Shown piece after piece: positions 26,441 through 35,264 of a stretch of DNA of 42,572 nt (positions are counted from its first letter, which is position 1; the number at the start of each line of letters is the position of its first letter). Source of the stretch: Streptomyces albicerus. GTDB taxonomy: Bacteria > Actinomycetota > Actinomycetes > Streptomycetales > Streptomycetaceae. The DNA lies in the NCBI RefSeq assembly GCF_008905045.1, contig NZ_VWMY01000081.1:1-42572 (forward strand), in the 5' to 3' direction. Position numbers and translations under genes: made by a program. The notes under the pieces are model-generated. The model worked only from the letters and a program-made list of their open reading frames with translations. It had not been told where the DNA came from and did not search any database.

Positions 26441-26764
26441 TCACTGCAGCCACTCCTCGTACGGATGCGGCTCGTACCCGTCGCTGAAGATCCCCATCAC
26501 GTGTCCGGTGTCGCTGCGGAGGAAGGCCTGCCGCTCCGGTACGTGGATCAGCCCACCGGTGACCGGGCTCTCCACATACACCGGGCTGGCCACGGCCTGC
26601 CACCCGAACAGGCTCCGTTTCACGTCCTCCACTGGGACGGGACCGGCGTAGTGGTTGGGCTCGGCACCCTGCAGATCGGCCCGGTAAAGCCAGGCCGTGC
26701 CGCGCTTGTCGGTGAAGCCGATCAGTGTGCCGGCGTTCAGCCACTTCAGAGATTCCTTTGACAC
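26441..26764 (-). pseudogene. DUF932 (phage/plasmid-like protein) N-terminal fragment
   Basis: 107 residues from the GTG at 26764 (AGGTGA nine bases upstream). SKESLKWLNAGTLIGFTDKR, then AWLYRADLQGAEPNHYAGPV and FLRSDTGHVMGIFSDGYEPH match the first ~105 residues of actinobacterial DUF932 proteins, which are normally about 350-380 residues. It stops right after HPYEEWLQ, where the family continues. The start and RBS look intact, so a short product could still be made. DUF932 genes mark plasmid and phage cargo; the truncation fits decay of a former mobile element. Confidence 0.7.
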
Positions 26765-26947
26765 GTCCTGTTCACCTTTCGGGATCGGCGGTGGTTCAGG
26801 TGCATGGAGTGACTGGGCGGTGGGGCATTCCAACGCCCCTGGTTGATCCGCTTGACCGCGCGACGGCGGAGCGCCGCCGCGTTTCCCGGACCAGGGAGAC
26901 TGTGTCCGATGCCCGCCTGACAAGTGCGGAGCGTTGGTGTGACGCTG

Positions 26948-27424
26948 ATGCGCATGGACTGGAGCTCAGCGTTGTCGACCTCCATCGGCGCGGCGATCGG
27001 CATCGTGGCCACGCTCATCGCGGACCGCAACCGCTGGCGTCGGGACTTGTCCAACCGGGCACTTGAGGTCCGCCGGGAGGCGTACACGGCGTTCATGACG
27101 GCCATGAATGAAGCCGGAGAAGCCATCCGAGCCGTCAGTCTCGGCGATCATCTGGGGGACGCGTCGCGGGATTCCGTGGTTCGAGAGGCGTTCCGATCTT
27201 CAGGGGTTCACGCCGCTCTCGAGCGTCTGCGACTCGTAGCTCCGCCAACCGTGGAAGCGGCCGCGTATGCAGCGTTCCGGTCCATGCGCCATCTGCGCGA
27301 TCACTACGCCGCAGGCAGGGAGCCCGCCGAAGCTGAGGCACACTCCGTGCGCATGGAGCTTGAGGACAATTTTCGGACCGTGCGTGACCTGATGCGCAAG
27401 GACCTGGCCGCAGCGACTGATTAG
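26948..27424 (+). CDS. Small membrane-anchored helical protein
   Basis: 158 residues from the ATG at 26948 (start MRMDWSSALSTS); a GTG at 26924 is also in frame, so the start is uncertain. One N-terminal TM helix (SIGAAIGIVATLIAD) is followed by a basic stretch (RNRWRRDLSNRALEVRREAY) and a long cytoplasmic helical region. This layout, with MDW near the start and RRxxY following the TM helix, is widespread in Streptomyces proteins of unknown function. No enzyme motif is seen. It is divergent from the DUF932 fragment. Confidence 0.7.
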   Translation: MRMDWSSALSTSIGAAIGIVATLIADRNRWRRDLSNRALEVRREAYTAFMTAMNEAGEAIRAVSLGDHLGDASRDSVVREAFRSSGVHAALERLRLVAPPTVEAAAYAAFRSMRHLRDHYAAGREPAEAEAHSVRMELEDNFRTVRDLMRKDLAAATD

Positions 27425-27616
27425 GTCATGGCGGTGGGCTCTCACGTCCGGTGCTTCCCTCCGCGAGCGATCAAGTTCGAGGGGCCATCGGACCAGCGAC
27501 GTCAAAACGGCGAGCTCACCGCTGCGGCCGACGCTGCGGGCTGTGTCCGGGACCCGTCCCCGCAGCCGCGGGAGATGATCTGGAACCCGTAGCCGCCGTC
27601 CTGGAGGGGAAGCACC

Positions 27617-28060
27617 ATGGACCGCCCACTGCTGTGCTGGTACTGCCAGTCCAGAGACGCGGACCAAAGAGTGATTCACATGCTGAATCTCAGGCGCGAC
27701 GAGCGGAACGTCTGGTTCGTCGTCGGTACCTACGAGCGATGGCAGACCGCCACCATCGGAATTCCCCGGTGCATCCCCTGCAAGCGGGCACACTGGATCC
27801 ACCAGCTCCACAAGTGGACGTTATTCGGGGCCGGTTGTCTCGTAATCCCGCTCGCTGTCCTCACCCTCCTCGCGGCGCTGGATCACGACTCGTATGGGTT
27901 CCGCCTGCTCGTGCCGTACGTGATCCTGCCGATCGTGGCCGTGACGATCCTGGTGCGCATCCCCACCAGGCTGTATGTCCGCCGCCACCCACGCAACGAA
28001 CCAGAGGAATACCCGCCGCTTGCAGAACTGATCAGACAGGGGTGGAGGATCACGTCCTAG
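27617..28060 (+). CDS. Zinc-ribbon-like two-TM membrane protein
   Basis: 147 residues; the ATG is preceded by GGAGGGG, eight bases away. Two CxxC pairs, CWYC (7-10) and CIPC (52-55), with a beta-rich segment between (NVWFVVGTYERW), look like a zinc ribbon. Two TM helices follow (~69-88 and ~97-113), and then a basic C-terminal tail (RRHPRNEPEEYPPLAELI). It ends 153 bp before the Wadjet operon and is co-directional, but that gap argues against co-translation. Function unknown. Confidence 0.72.
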   Translation: MDRPLLCWYCQSRDADQRVIHMLNLRRDERNVWFVVGTYERWQTATIGIPRCIPCKRAHWIHQLHKWTLFGAGCLVIPLAVLTLLAALDHDSYGFRLLVPYVILPIVAVTILVRIPTRLYVRRHPRNEPEEYPPLAELIRQGWRITS

Positions 28061-28213
28061 TATCCTGAGTCGAAAGCCCCATCGGCGACGGCAGGCCCGC
28101 AACATGCGGTCGGCCGAGCGCACGCAGCGAGAGCCCACACACGGCGGGACCCTGCGTGAAGGTCAGGCCACGATTGCCACAGCGGGGTGTCCGTCGGAGA
28201 GAATGCCTGAACG

Positions 28214-29806
28214 ATGACGTCGACGCCTTCCGGACCGGCACGGGCCGGGTATGCGCCCTTCGCCCACCTCACCGTGCCCAACGCCGCCCTGTACCGCCGG
28301 GTGATGGGCGCGTTCCTGGCCGCCAAGGAGCGCTTCGCGGTCCATCTGCGGCCCGAGGACGTGTTCGCGGTGCTGCCGCCGGAGCACCGGCCCGCCGACT
28401 TGGACGCGGTGGTCAAGGCGCTGGACAGTCTCGTCGAGTGGGGCAATCTGCGGGCGGATCCGGACACCTCCCGGGTCACCGCGGTCGAGGACTTCTACCG
28501 CAAACGCTTCATCTACCAGCTCACACAGGCGGGTGAGGCCGCCGAGCTGGCGCTGTCGACGTATGACGAGGCGCTGGGGCGGCGCGGTGCGCTGCAGGCG
28601 GTGGCCCTGCACGACATCGTCACCCAGCTGCGGGCCCTGTTGGTGATCGCCGCCGAGCAGGAGGGCGAGCCGGACGCGGCCAAAGCGCATCTGGCACTGT
28701 CCGCTCTCACGAGCCGGTTCGAGGCGCTGGCGGAGAACGCGCGGGCATTCATGGGCTCCCTGCAGCGCACCATTGACCTGCACGACGTGGAGGTCGAGGT
28801 GTTCCTCGCCTACAAAGATCGCCTGATCCAGTACCTGGAGCGGTTCATCCAGGACCTGATCACCCTGGGCGGGCGAATCGCCTTGCTCATCGGCGAGTTG
28901 GAGGAGCGGGGCCGGGTCGGTGTGCTGCTGCGGCTGGCGGCGGCCCGGGAGGCGGCCGATGCCGCCCCGGATGAGGTCCAGAGCGCCGAGGCGGGGGCGT
29001 ATGAGCGGTGGGTGGGCAGGTGGTCGGGGCTGGCCGCCTGGTTCGTGTCGGCGGACGGCCGCGAGTCGCAGGCCCGCCTGCTGCGTGGGCGCGCTCTTGG
29101 GGCGATCCCGCAACTGCTGGCGGTTGTACGCCAGTTGAACGAGCGGCGGGCCGGGCGCTCGGACCGCTCGGCGGACTTTCGGACCCTGGCCCGTTGGTTC
29201 GCCGAGGCCCCCGACGACGCGGCGCGGCACCGGCTGTGGCGCGCCGCGTTCGGGCTGTATCCGGCACGTCACCTCACCGTCGACGCCGACACCGTCGACC
29301 GGCGCGCCGCCCACCCGGTGGCCGCCTCCACGCCGTGGGCCGAGGCCGAGCCGCTGCGCATCAGCCCGCAACTGCGCCGCACCGGCAGCTATGAACGGCG
29401 CGGCAAGACCCGTCGAGTACAGGACCGGTCCGAGCAGCGCAGGCGCCTGGCCGAGATCGCCGCCAAGCAGGCGGAGGAGATCGCGGCCGCCCGTGCCCGC
29501 CTCGCGACGGACGGCACCACGCGGCTGTCCGCGCTCGGCGAGCTCGACCCGCTCGCCTTCGGCCTCTTCCTTCAGCTGCTCGGCGACGCCCTGGCCACCT
29601 GGCGGCCCGGCATGACGGCCACCGTCGCGACCAGCAACGACGGCACGATGGAGATCCGGCTCACCGCCCTGGCGGACGGGACGACGGCCGAGATCCGCAC
29701 CCCCGGCGGCACCTTCCGCGGACCCGATCACCTGGTCGAGATCACCGATCTCACCCGGACCGGTCAGATACGCACCGACGACACACCGACGGGAGGGGAT
29801 CGATGA
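28214..29806 (+). CDS. jetA: Wadjet JetA-type subunit (DUF2397 / TIGR02677 family)
   Basis: 530 residues. YAPFAHLTVPNAALYRRVMG, AVLPPEHRPADLDAVVKALD, then WGNLRADPDTSRVTAVEDFY give the winged-helix opening of the DUF2397 family, followed by long helices (RFEALAENARAFMGSLQR and YLERFIQDLI). In Wadjet complexes JetA is the kleisin-like subunit linking the SMC-type ATPase with the KITE subunit. It is first in a four-gene operon and overlaps jetB by 4 bp (ATGA). The family order DUF2397-DUF2398-SMC-DUF2399 identifies the set; from memory this combination is the class usually named type III. Confidence 0.88.
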   Translation: MTSTPSGPARAGYAPFAHLTVPNAALYRRVMGAFLAAKERFAVHLRPEDVFAVLPPEHRPADLDAVVKALDSLVEWGNLRADPDTSRVTAVEDFYRKRFIYQLTQAGEAAELALSTYDEALGRRGALQAVALHDIVTQLRALLVIAAEQEGEPDAAKAHLALSALTSRFEALAENARAFMGSLQRTIDLHDVEVEVFLAYKDRLIQYLERFIQDLITLGGRIALLIGELEERGRVGVLLRLAAAREAADAAPDEVQSAEAGAYERWVGRWSGLAAWFVSADGRESQARLLRGRALGAIPQLLAVVRQLNERRAGRSDRSADFRTLARWFAEAPDDAARHRLWRAAFGLYPARHLTVDADTVDRRAAHPVAASTPWAEAEPLRISPQLRRTGSYERRGKTRRVQDRSEQRRRLAEIAAKQAEEIAAARARLATDGTTRLSALGELDPLAFGLFLQLLGDALATWRPGMTATVATSNDGTMEIRLTALADGTTAEIRTPGGTFRGPDHLVEITDLTRTGQIRTDDTPTGGDR

Positions 29807-31032
29807 CCACGCCCCTGGGCGAGGTGCTGGACAGCCGGCGCGCCGCCGAGTTCCACAAGGCCGCCCGCGCGCTGCTGAAGGAGCCGCTGCTGCTCGCGCA
29901 CGGCCCATACGCCGAGGAGTTCCGGCTGGCGCGCCAGCACGCCGACGACCTGCGCGACTGGTTCGACCGCAACACCGGCTGGCCTCTGCGGGTGGACGCG
30001 GAGGCTGCGCGGCTGGGCAGGGCACCCGGCACCCTGGCCGACCCCACCCATCCGGCCCGTGAGGCCTCCCGCGCTCGCGCGCCGTTCACCCGCCGCCGCT
30101 ATGTGCTGCTGTGCCTGGCGCTGGCCGCGCTGGAGCGGGGCGAGGCGCAGATCGCGCTCGGCCGGCTCGCCGAGCAGGTGGTCCTGGATGCCGCCGACCC
30201 CCATCTGGCCGCCGCTGGGATCGAGTTCACGCTGGAGCGGCGCGAGGAGCGGCTGGATCTAGCGGCAGTGGTACGGCTGCTCATGCGCTACGGAGTGCTG
30301 CGGCGGGTGGCCGGGGACGAGGACGCCTACGTCAGCGGGGCGGGCGATGTGCTCTACGACGTCCAGCGCCGCGTCCTGGCCGGACTGCTCGCCGCCCGCC
30401 GCGGCCCGTCGATGATCACCGCTGACGGCTTCGAGGACCGACTGGCCGAGCTGGCCGCCGAGAGCGCCCTGGACAGCGACGAACTACGCTTCCGCGCCAT
30501 CCGCCAGCGGCTGACCCGGCGCCTGCTGGACGACCCGGTGCTGTACTACGCCGAGCTGACCGACGCAGAGCTCGCCTACCTCACCCGCCAGCGGGCCTTC
30601 ATCACCGCACGGATCACCGAACTGACCGGCCTGGTCACGGAGGTGCGGGCCGAGGGCATCGCCATGGTCGACCCCCTGGACGACCTGACCGACGTACGGA
30701 TGCCCGAGCAGGGCACCCACGGGCACGTCACCTTGCTGCTCGCCGAGCACCTCGCGGCCGCGAACGGCGCGGTCAGCCGCGGTGAACTGGAGCGCAGGGT
30801 GCGGGAACTGGCCGCCGAACACGGCGGCTTCTGGTCCAAGAGCGCCAAACAGCCGGGCGCGGAAGCGGAGTTGGTCGACCAGGCCCTGGCCAAGCTGACC
30901 GCGCTCGGCCTGGTCACCGCCGCACCCGGCGGCGTCGCCCCGCTGCCGGCGTTGGCCCGGTACGCGGTCGGCGAGACCGTCGTAAGGGAACCGGGAGTCC
31001 CTGCCCCCCGTACCTCTCAGCGAAAGGCGTGA
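29803..31032 (+). CDS. jetB: Wadjet JetB-type subunit (DUF2398 / TIGR02678 family)
   Basis: 409 residues. RRAAEFHKAARALLKEPLLL, then FTRRRYVLLCLALAALERGE, VVRLLMRYGVLRRVAGDE and VLYYAELTDAELAYLTRQRA fit the DUF2398 family, a tandem winged-helix (KITE-like) protein that binds the JetA kleisin in the condensin-like complex. The ATG at 29803 overlaps the jetA stop by 4 bp, and its own stop overlaps the jetC GTG (GTGA), so the three are translationally coupled. The last ~15 residues (EPGVPAPRTSQRKA) are a disordered tail. Confidence 0.88.
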   Translation: MTTPLGEVLDSRRAAEFHKAARALLKEPLLLAHGPYAEEFRLARQHADDLRDWFDRNTGWPLRVDAEAARLGRAPGTLADPTHPAREASRARAPFTRRRYVLLCLALAALERGEAQIALGRLAEQVVLDAADPHLAAAGIEFTLERREERLDLAAVVRLLMRYGVLRRVAGDEDAYVSGAGDVLYDVQRRVLAGLLAARRGPSMITADGFEDRLAELAAESALDSDELRFRAIRQRLTRRLLDDPVLYYAELTDAELAYLTRQRAFITARITELTGLVTEVRAEGIAMVDPLDDLTDVRMPEQGTHGHVTLLLAEHLAAANGAVSRGELERRVRELAAEHGGFWSKSAKQPGAEAELVDQALAKLTALGLVTAAPGGVAPLPALARYAVGETVVREPGVPAPRTSQRKA

Positions 31033-34000
31033 GAGCTGTGACCGCCCTGCCCACTCCCGCACCTGGCCGGTGGCGGCCGCTGCGTATCGGCCTGGTCGAC
31101 CTCTTCTACTACGACACCGAGGAGTTCTGGTTCCGGGACGGACGGCTGCTGCTGCGCGGCAACAACGGCACCGGCAAGTCCAAGGTCCTCGCCCTCACCC
31201 TGCCCTTCCTCCTGGACGGCGACCTGTCCGCGCGGCGCGTGGAGCCCGACGCCGACCCGGGCAAGCGCATGGAGTGGAACCTGCTGCTGGGCGGGCAGCA
31301 CCCGCACCCCGAGCGGCTCGGCTACACCTGGATCGAGTTCGGCCGCCACGACGACGCCGCCGGACAGGACCGCTTCCTCACCCTGGCCTGCGGGCTGAAG
31401 GCGGTGGCGGGGCGGGGTATCGCCCGCCACTGGTACGCCGTCACCGACCAGCGGATCGGGCAGGAGCTCAGTCTGCTCGACACCACCGGCACCGCGCTGT
31501 CGCGGGACCGGCTCGCGGAAGCTCTCGCCGGGCGCGGCATGGTGTACGACACCGCCACCGCGTATCGCAGGGGCGTCGACGAGGCGCTGTTCGGGCTCGG
31601 TGAGCGGCGGTACGCGGCCTTGGTGGACCTGCTCATCCAGCTGCGCCAGCCGCAGCTGTCGAAGCGGCCCAACGAGGCAGCGCTGTCGCGTGCGCTGACC
31701 GAGGCGCTGCCGCCCATGGACCAGGCAGTGATCGCCGACGTGGCCGAGGCGTTCCGGTCTCTGGATGAGGAGAAGGAGGAGCTGCGGGCGGCCACCGAGG
31801 CCGAGCGGGCCGCCTCCGCCTTCCTGGACCACTACCGCCGCTACGCCCGCGTCGCCACCCGCCGCCGCGCCCGGCTCCCCCGCCACGAACACGCCCGCTA
31901 CGAACAGCTCAACCGCGACCTCGTGCAGGCCGAGAGCGAGCGGTCGCAGGCCGAGGAGGACCGGGAGCGGATCGCCGGACGGCTCGCGGAGCTGGAGGAG
32001 AGCGCCGCACGGCTGAAGGCGCAGGAGGCTGCGCTGCGCGAGGGCCCGGAGATGCGCAGCGCCCGGGAGCTGGAGCAGGCGGCGGCCGATGCCCGTCGTA
32101 CAGCATCTGATGTGGCTCGCACCGAGGCGGACCGGGAGCAGGCTGCCCAGGCACACACCCGCGCCCTGGGCCGCCTCGAGAGTGCCGGCAGGCGGCTTAG
32201 GGCAGCCGAGGAGCAGGTCGCGGACACGCTCGCCCGCGAGCGGGAGGCGGCTGCGGCCGCCCGCCTCGACGGCGAGCCGCGCACCGAGGGCGCACCGGAG
32301 GCTGAACTGCGCCGCGCGGCCGAGGAGTCGGTGGCGCGCAGGCGGCGCACCCTCGACCACGTGGAGGAGCTGGCGTCGCGCGCCGAGGAGGCCGCCGCCG
32401 AGCGGCGCGCCGCCGCTCGCCGCCTGGACGAAGCGCAGACCGAGGCCGGGCACACCGCCGAACGGAACGCGCAGGCGGAGGCCGCTGCGGCAGAGGCGGG
32501 CCTGGAACTGGTCGCCGCCGTACGCGAACACCTCGACACCTGTGAGGAGTTGACACACCAGGATCCGGCGGGCCTGCTGGACGGTCTGCAGGAGTGGGTC
32601 ACGCACCTCCGAGGCCCCTCACCCGCGCGCGTGGACGCCGCAGATGCCCATCGCGCCAGGTCCGCGCACCTGGCCGACCAGACGGCCGCCCTCGGCCAAC
32701 GGCTGACCGAACTGCACGCCCGGTGCGCCGAGGCCGAGCGAGAGCTGGCCGACCTGGAGGCGGGCGGCCAGCGCGGTCCCACGGCACCCCACACGCGTAC
32801 TCCCGGCGTCCGCGACCAGGCCCCCGGGGCGCCGCTGTGGCGTCTGGTCGACTTCCACGACCACGTCACCGTCACTGAACGCGCGGGCCTGGAGGCGGCG
32901 TTGGAGGCCTCCGGTCTCCTGGATGCCTGGGTGTGTCCGGACGGTACCGCCGTGTCCGCCGACGGGCACGACGTTCTGCTGTCGCCAGGCGGCGCGCTCG
33001 CCGGGCCGGTGCTTGCCGATGTGCTGCGCCCGGCTGTGGACCACGGGGACGCGCGTGCCTTGGCGGTGGGCGAGCAGACGGTGGCCCGCCTTCTGGCCGC
33101 CGTGGGTCTCGGCTCCGGCGGCGACACCTGGGTGGCGGCGGACGGCCGCTTCCGCGTCGGAGCGCTGACCGGCAGCTGGTCGAAGCAGGCCGCCATGTAC
33201 GTGGGCGAGGGCGCCCGTGAGGAGGCGCGCCGGGCCCGGATCGCGGTCCTGCACGGCGAACTCGAGGCCCTGGCACACCAGTCGGACCAGCTGCAGGCCG
33301 AGCGGGCCACGGTGGCCCGGCGCCGGCGCACCCTGGACGCCGAACTGGCCGCCGTGCCCGACGACGCCGCCCTGCGCCACGCGCACGCGCTGGCCGCGGC
33401 CGCCGCGGACGCCGCCCACCGCGCCCGCGCCCGCCAGGACGACCGCTCCGCCGAACTGGCCGCGGCGGTCGGGCAGGAAGCCGAGGCCGCCACCGAACTC
33501 ACCGACACGGCAGCCGCTGTGAACCTGCCCGCCGACCGGCCGCAACTGGCCGCTGTCCGCCAGGCACTGGCCGACTACACCGCCGTCCTGGCCGCCCTGT
33601 GGCCCGCCCTGCGCGAGCGCGCCGATGCCCGGCGCACGGTCGCCGACGAGCGCGCGGAAGCCGAGCGAGCCGGCACCCGGGTGGCCGAACTGGCCCTGCG
33701 GGCCGAGGACGCGGCCCGCCTCGCGGCCGCCGCGGACGAACGCCACACCACCTTGCGCTCCACCGTCGGCGCCGCCGTCGCGGAGCTGGAGCGGCGCCTG
33801 GCCGCCACCGCCGAGGCCTTGGCCGCGTGCGACCGCGACCAGCGCATCTGCCGCGAGGAGCACACCGCCGCCGGTCGGCGCGTCGGCCATGCGGAGGGCC
33901 GCATCGAGCAGTTGGAGAAAGACGTGCGCGAGGCCGCCGCCTCCCGCGCCGAGGCGATCGCCGCGCTCCAGCGGTTCGCGGCCACCGGCCTGCTGACCGT

Positions 34001-35264
34001 CGCCCTGCCCGAGACGGTCGTGCCCCCGCTGGACGACGGACCGTGGGCGGCCACCCCGGCCGTCGCGCTCGCCCGCACCATCGAGGCGCAGCTGTCGGGC
34101 CCGTCCGGCACCGACGACTCCGACGGCGCATGGGAACGCGTACAAAAGCGGCTCAGCGAGGAGTACAAGAAACTCCAGGACGCCCTCTCCCGCGGCGGCC
34201 ACAGCGCCACCGCCCGCATGGTCGAGGACGGCATGGTCGTCGACATCGTCTACCAGGGCCGCCGGCGGACCGTGCCCGAACTGGCCGCGGCCCTCGCCAC
34301 CGAGGTGACCGAACTGGCGCGCATCCTGTCCGCGCACGAACGCGAGATCCTCGAAACCCACCTGCTCACCGAAGTCGCCGGCACCCTTCAGGAACTGATC
34401 GCAGCCGCCGAGCGGCAGGTGCGGGCCATGAACGCCGAACTTCAGGAGCGGCCCACATCCACCGGCATGAAACTGCGTCTGATCTGGCGCCCCTCACGCA
34501 AGGCACCCGCCGGACTGGCCCAGGCGCGCGAACGCCTGCGCCAGTCCGCGGACGCCTGGGCGCCCGAGGACCGGGCGGAGGTCGGCGAGTTCCTGCAAGC
34601 CGAGATCGCCCGCCGGCAGTCCGACGACGCGGCGGGCAGCTGGCTGGAGGTGCTCACCGCGGCGCTCGACTACCGCTCCTGGCACGAGTTCGGCATCGAA
34701 CGCCACCAGCACGGCACCTGGGTTCCGGCCACCGGCCCCGCCTCCGGCGGCGAACGGGTCCTGGCCGTGTCCGTGCCCCTGTTCGCCGCCGCCTCCTCGC
34801 ACTACGCCACGGCCGCCCCCGACGCCCCGCGTCTGGTCACCCTGGACGAGGCGTTCGCGGGCGTGGACGACGACTCGCGGGCCAAATGCCTGGGCCTGCT
34901 GCACGCCTTCGACCTGGACGTGGTGATGACCAGCGAACGCGAATGGGCCTGCTACCCCCAGGTCCCCGGCATCGCCATCGCCCAACTCTCCCGCGTCGAC
35001 GAGATCGCCGCGGTCCTGGTGACCCGCTGGGAATGGGACGGGACCGAGCGCGTACGGGGCACCGAACCGGACCACCGCTTGGCGGTACTCCCCGCCCAGG
35101 CGGCATCGTCGGCCACTGCGGTCGGCGATGGGGGTCCCCCCGCGCATGGGGGTCCCCCCGCTCGAGCGAAGCCGAGAGTGGGGGAGAGTTCGAGCGTCGG
35201 GGAGGCACCCGGGCCCGCGCCGGCCGACGGCAGCGACTCCGGCCAGGACGTGCTGTGGACATGA
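31029..35264 (+). CDS. jetC: Wadjet JetC: SMC/MukB-like ATPase (TIGR02680 family)
   Basis: 1411 residues from the GTG at 31029 (a GTG at 31038 is an alternative). Walker A LLRGNNGTGKSKVL is at ~41-54. Long coiled-coil arms rich in Arg/Glu/Ala run from ~230 to ~590 and ~730 to ~1050, with a globular hinge-like part between (APLWRLVDFHDHVTVTERAG). ABC signature SGGERVLAVSVPLFAAA is near 1239, Walker B LVTLDEAFAGVDDDSRAK near 1268-1285. It is the motor that extrudes DNA loops and senses small circular plasmids. The final ~60 residues are low complexity and come from a repeat inserted in the gene's 3' end. Overlaps jetD by 4 bp. Confidence 0.92.
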   Translation: MRAVTALPTPAPGRWRPLRIGLVDLFYYDTEEFWFRDGRLLLRGNNGTGKSKVLALTLPFLLDGDLSARRVEPDADPGKRMEWNLLLGGQHPHPERLGYTWIEFGRHDDAAGQDRFLTLACGLKAVAGRGIARHWYAVTDQRIGQELSLLDTTGTALSRDRLAEALAGRGMVYDTATAYRRGVDEALFGLGERRYAALVDLLIQLRQPQLSKRPNEAALSRALTEALPPMDQAVIADVAEAFRSLDEEKEELRAATEAERAASAFLDHYRRYARVATRRRARLPRHEHARYEQLNRDLVQAESERSQAEEDRERIAGRLAELEESAARLKAQEAALREGPEMRSARELEQAAADARRTASDVARTEADREQAAQAHTRALGRLESAGRRLRAAEEQVADTLAREREAAAAARLDGEPRTEGAPEAELRRAAEESVARRRRTLDHVEELASRAEEAAAERRAAARRLDEAQTEAGHTAERNAQAEAAAAEAGLELVAAVREHLDTCEELTHQDPAGLLDGLQEWVTHLRGPSPARVDAADAHRARSAHLADQTAALGQRLTELHARCAEAERELADLEAGGQRGPTAPHTRTPGVRDQAPGAPLWRLVDFHDHVTVTERAGLEAALEASGLLDAWVCPDGTAVSADGHDVLLSPGGALAGPVLADVLRPAVDHGDARALAVGEQTVARLLAAVGLGSGGDTWVAADGRFRVGALTGSWSKQAAMYVGEGAREEARRARIAVLHGELEALAHQSDQLQAERATVARRRRTLDAELAAVPDDAALRHAHALAAAAADAAHRARARQDDRSAELAAAVGQEAEAATELTDTAAAVNLPADRPQLAAVRQALADYTAVLAALWPALRERADARRTVADERAEAERAGTRVAELALRAEDAARLAAAADERHTTLRSTVGAAVAELERRLAATAEALAACDRDQRICREEHTAAGRRVGHAEGRIEQLEKDVREAAASRAEAIAALQRFAATGLLTVALPETVVPPLDDGPWAATPAVALARTIEAQLSGPSGTDDSDGAWERVQKRLSEEYKKLQDALSRGGHSATARMVEDGMVVDIVYQGRRRTVPELAAALATEVTELARILSAHEREILETHLLTEVAGTLQELIAAAERQVRAMNAELQERPTSTGMKLRLIWRPSRKAPAGLAQARERLRQSADAWAPEDRAEVGEFLQAEIARRQSDDAAGSWLEVLTAALDYRSWHEFGIERHQHGTWVPATGPASGGERVLAVSVPLFAAASSHYATAAPDAPRLVTLDEAFAGVDDDSRAKCLGLLHAFDLDVVMTSEREWACYPQVPGIAIAQLSRVDEIAAVLVTRWEWDGTERVRGTEPDHRLAVLPAQAASSATAVGDGGPPAHGGPPARAKPRVGESSSVGEAPGPAPADGSDSGQDVLWT
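35128..35185 (+). repeat. Streptomyces-type GGGGGTCCCCCC repeat inside jetC
   Basis: Two identical 16-nt copies ATGGGGGTCCCCCCGC at 35128-35143 and 35146-35161 (18-bp period), followed by CTCGAGCGAAGCCGAG and GTGGGGGAG. The right part can fold (CTCG with CGAG, CCCCCC with GGGGG). I recognise this string type, with the ...CTCTCGGCTTCGCTCGAGCGGGGGG form on the other strand, as a dispersed repeat in Streptomyces genomes. It usually lies between genes; here it is translated in frame as DGGPPAHGGPPARAKPRV. Confidence 0.7.

Noticed and set aside
31898..34361. Minus-strand open frames of 536 and 580 residues opposite jetC
   Set aside because: Arg/Ser- and Gly-rich sequence with no family features; antisense shadows of a high-GC coiled-coil gene.
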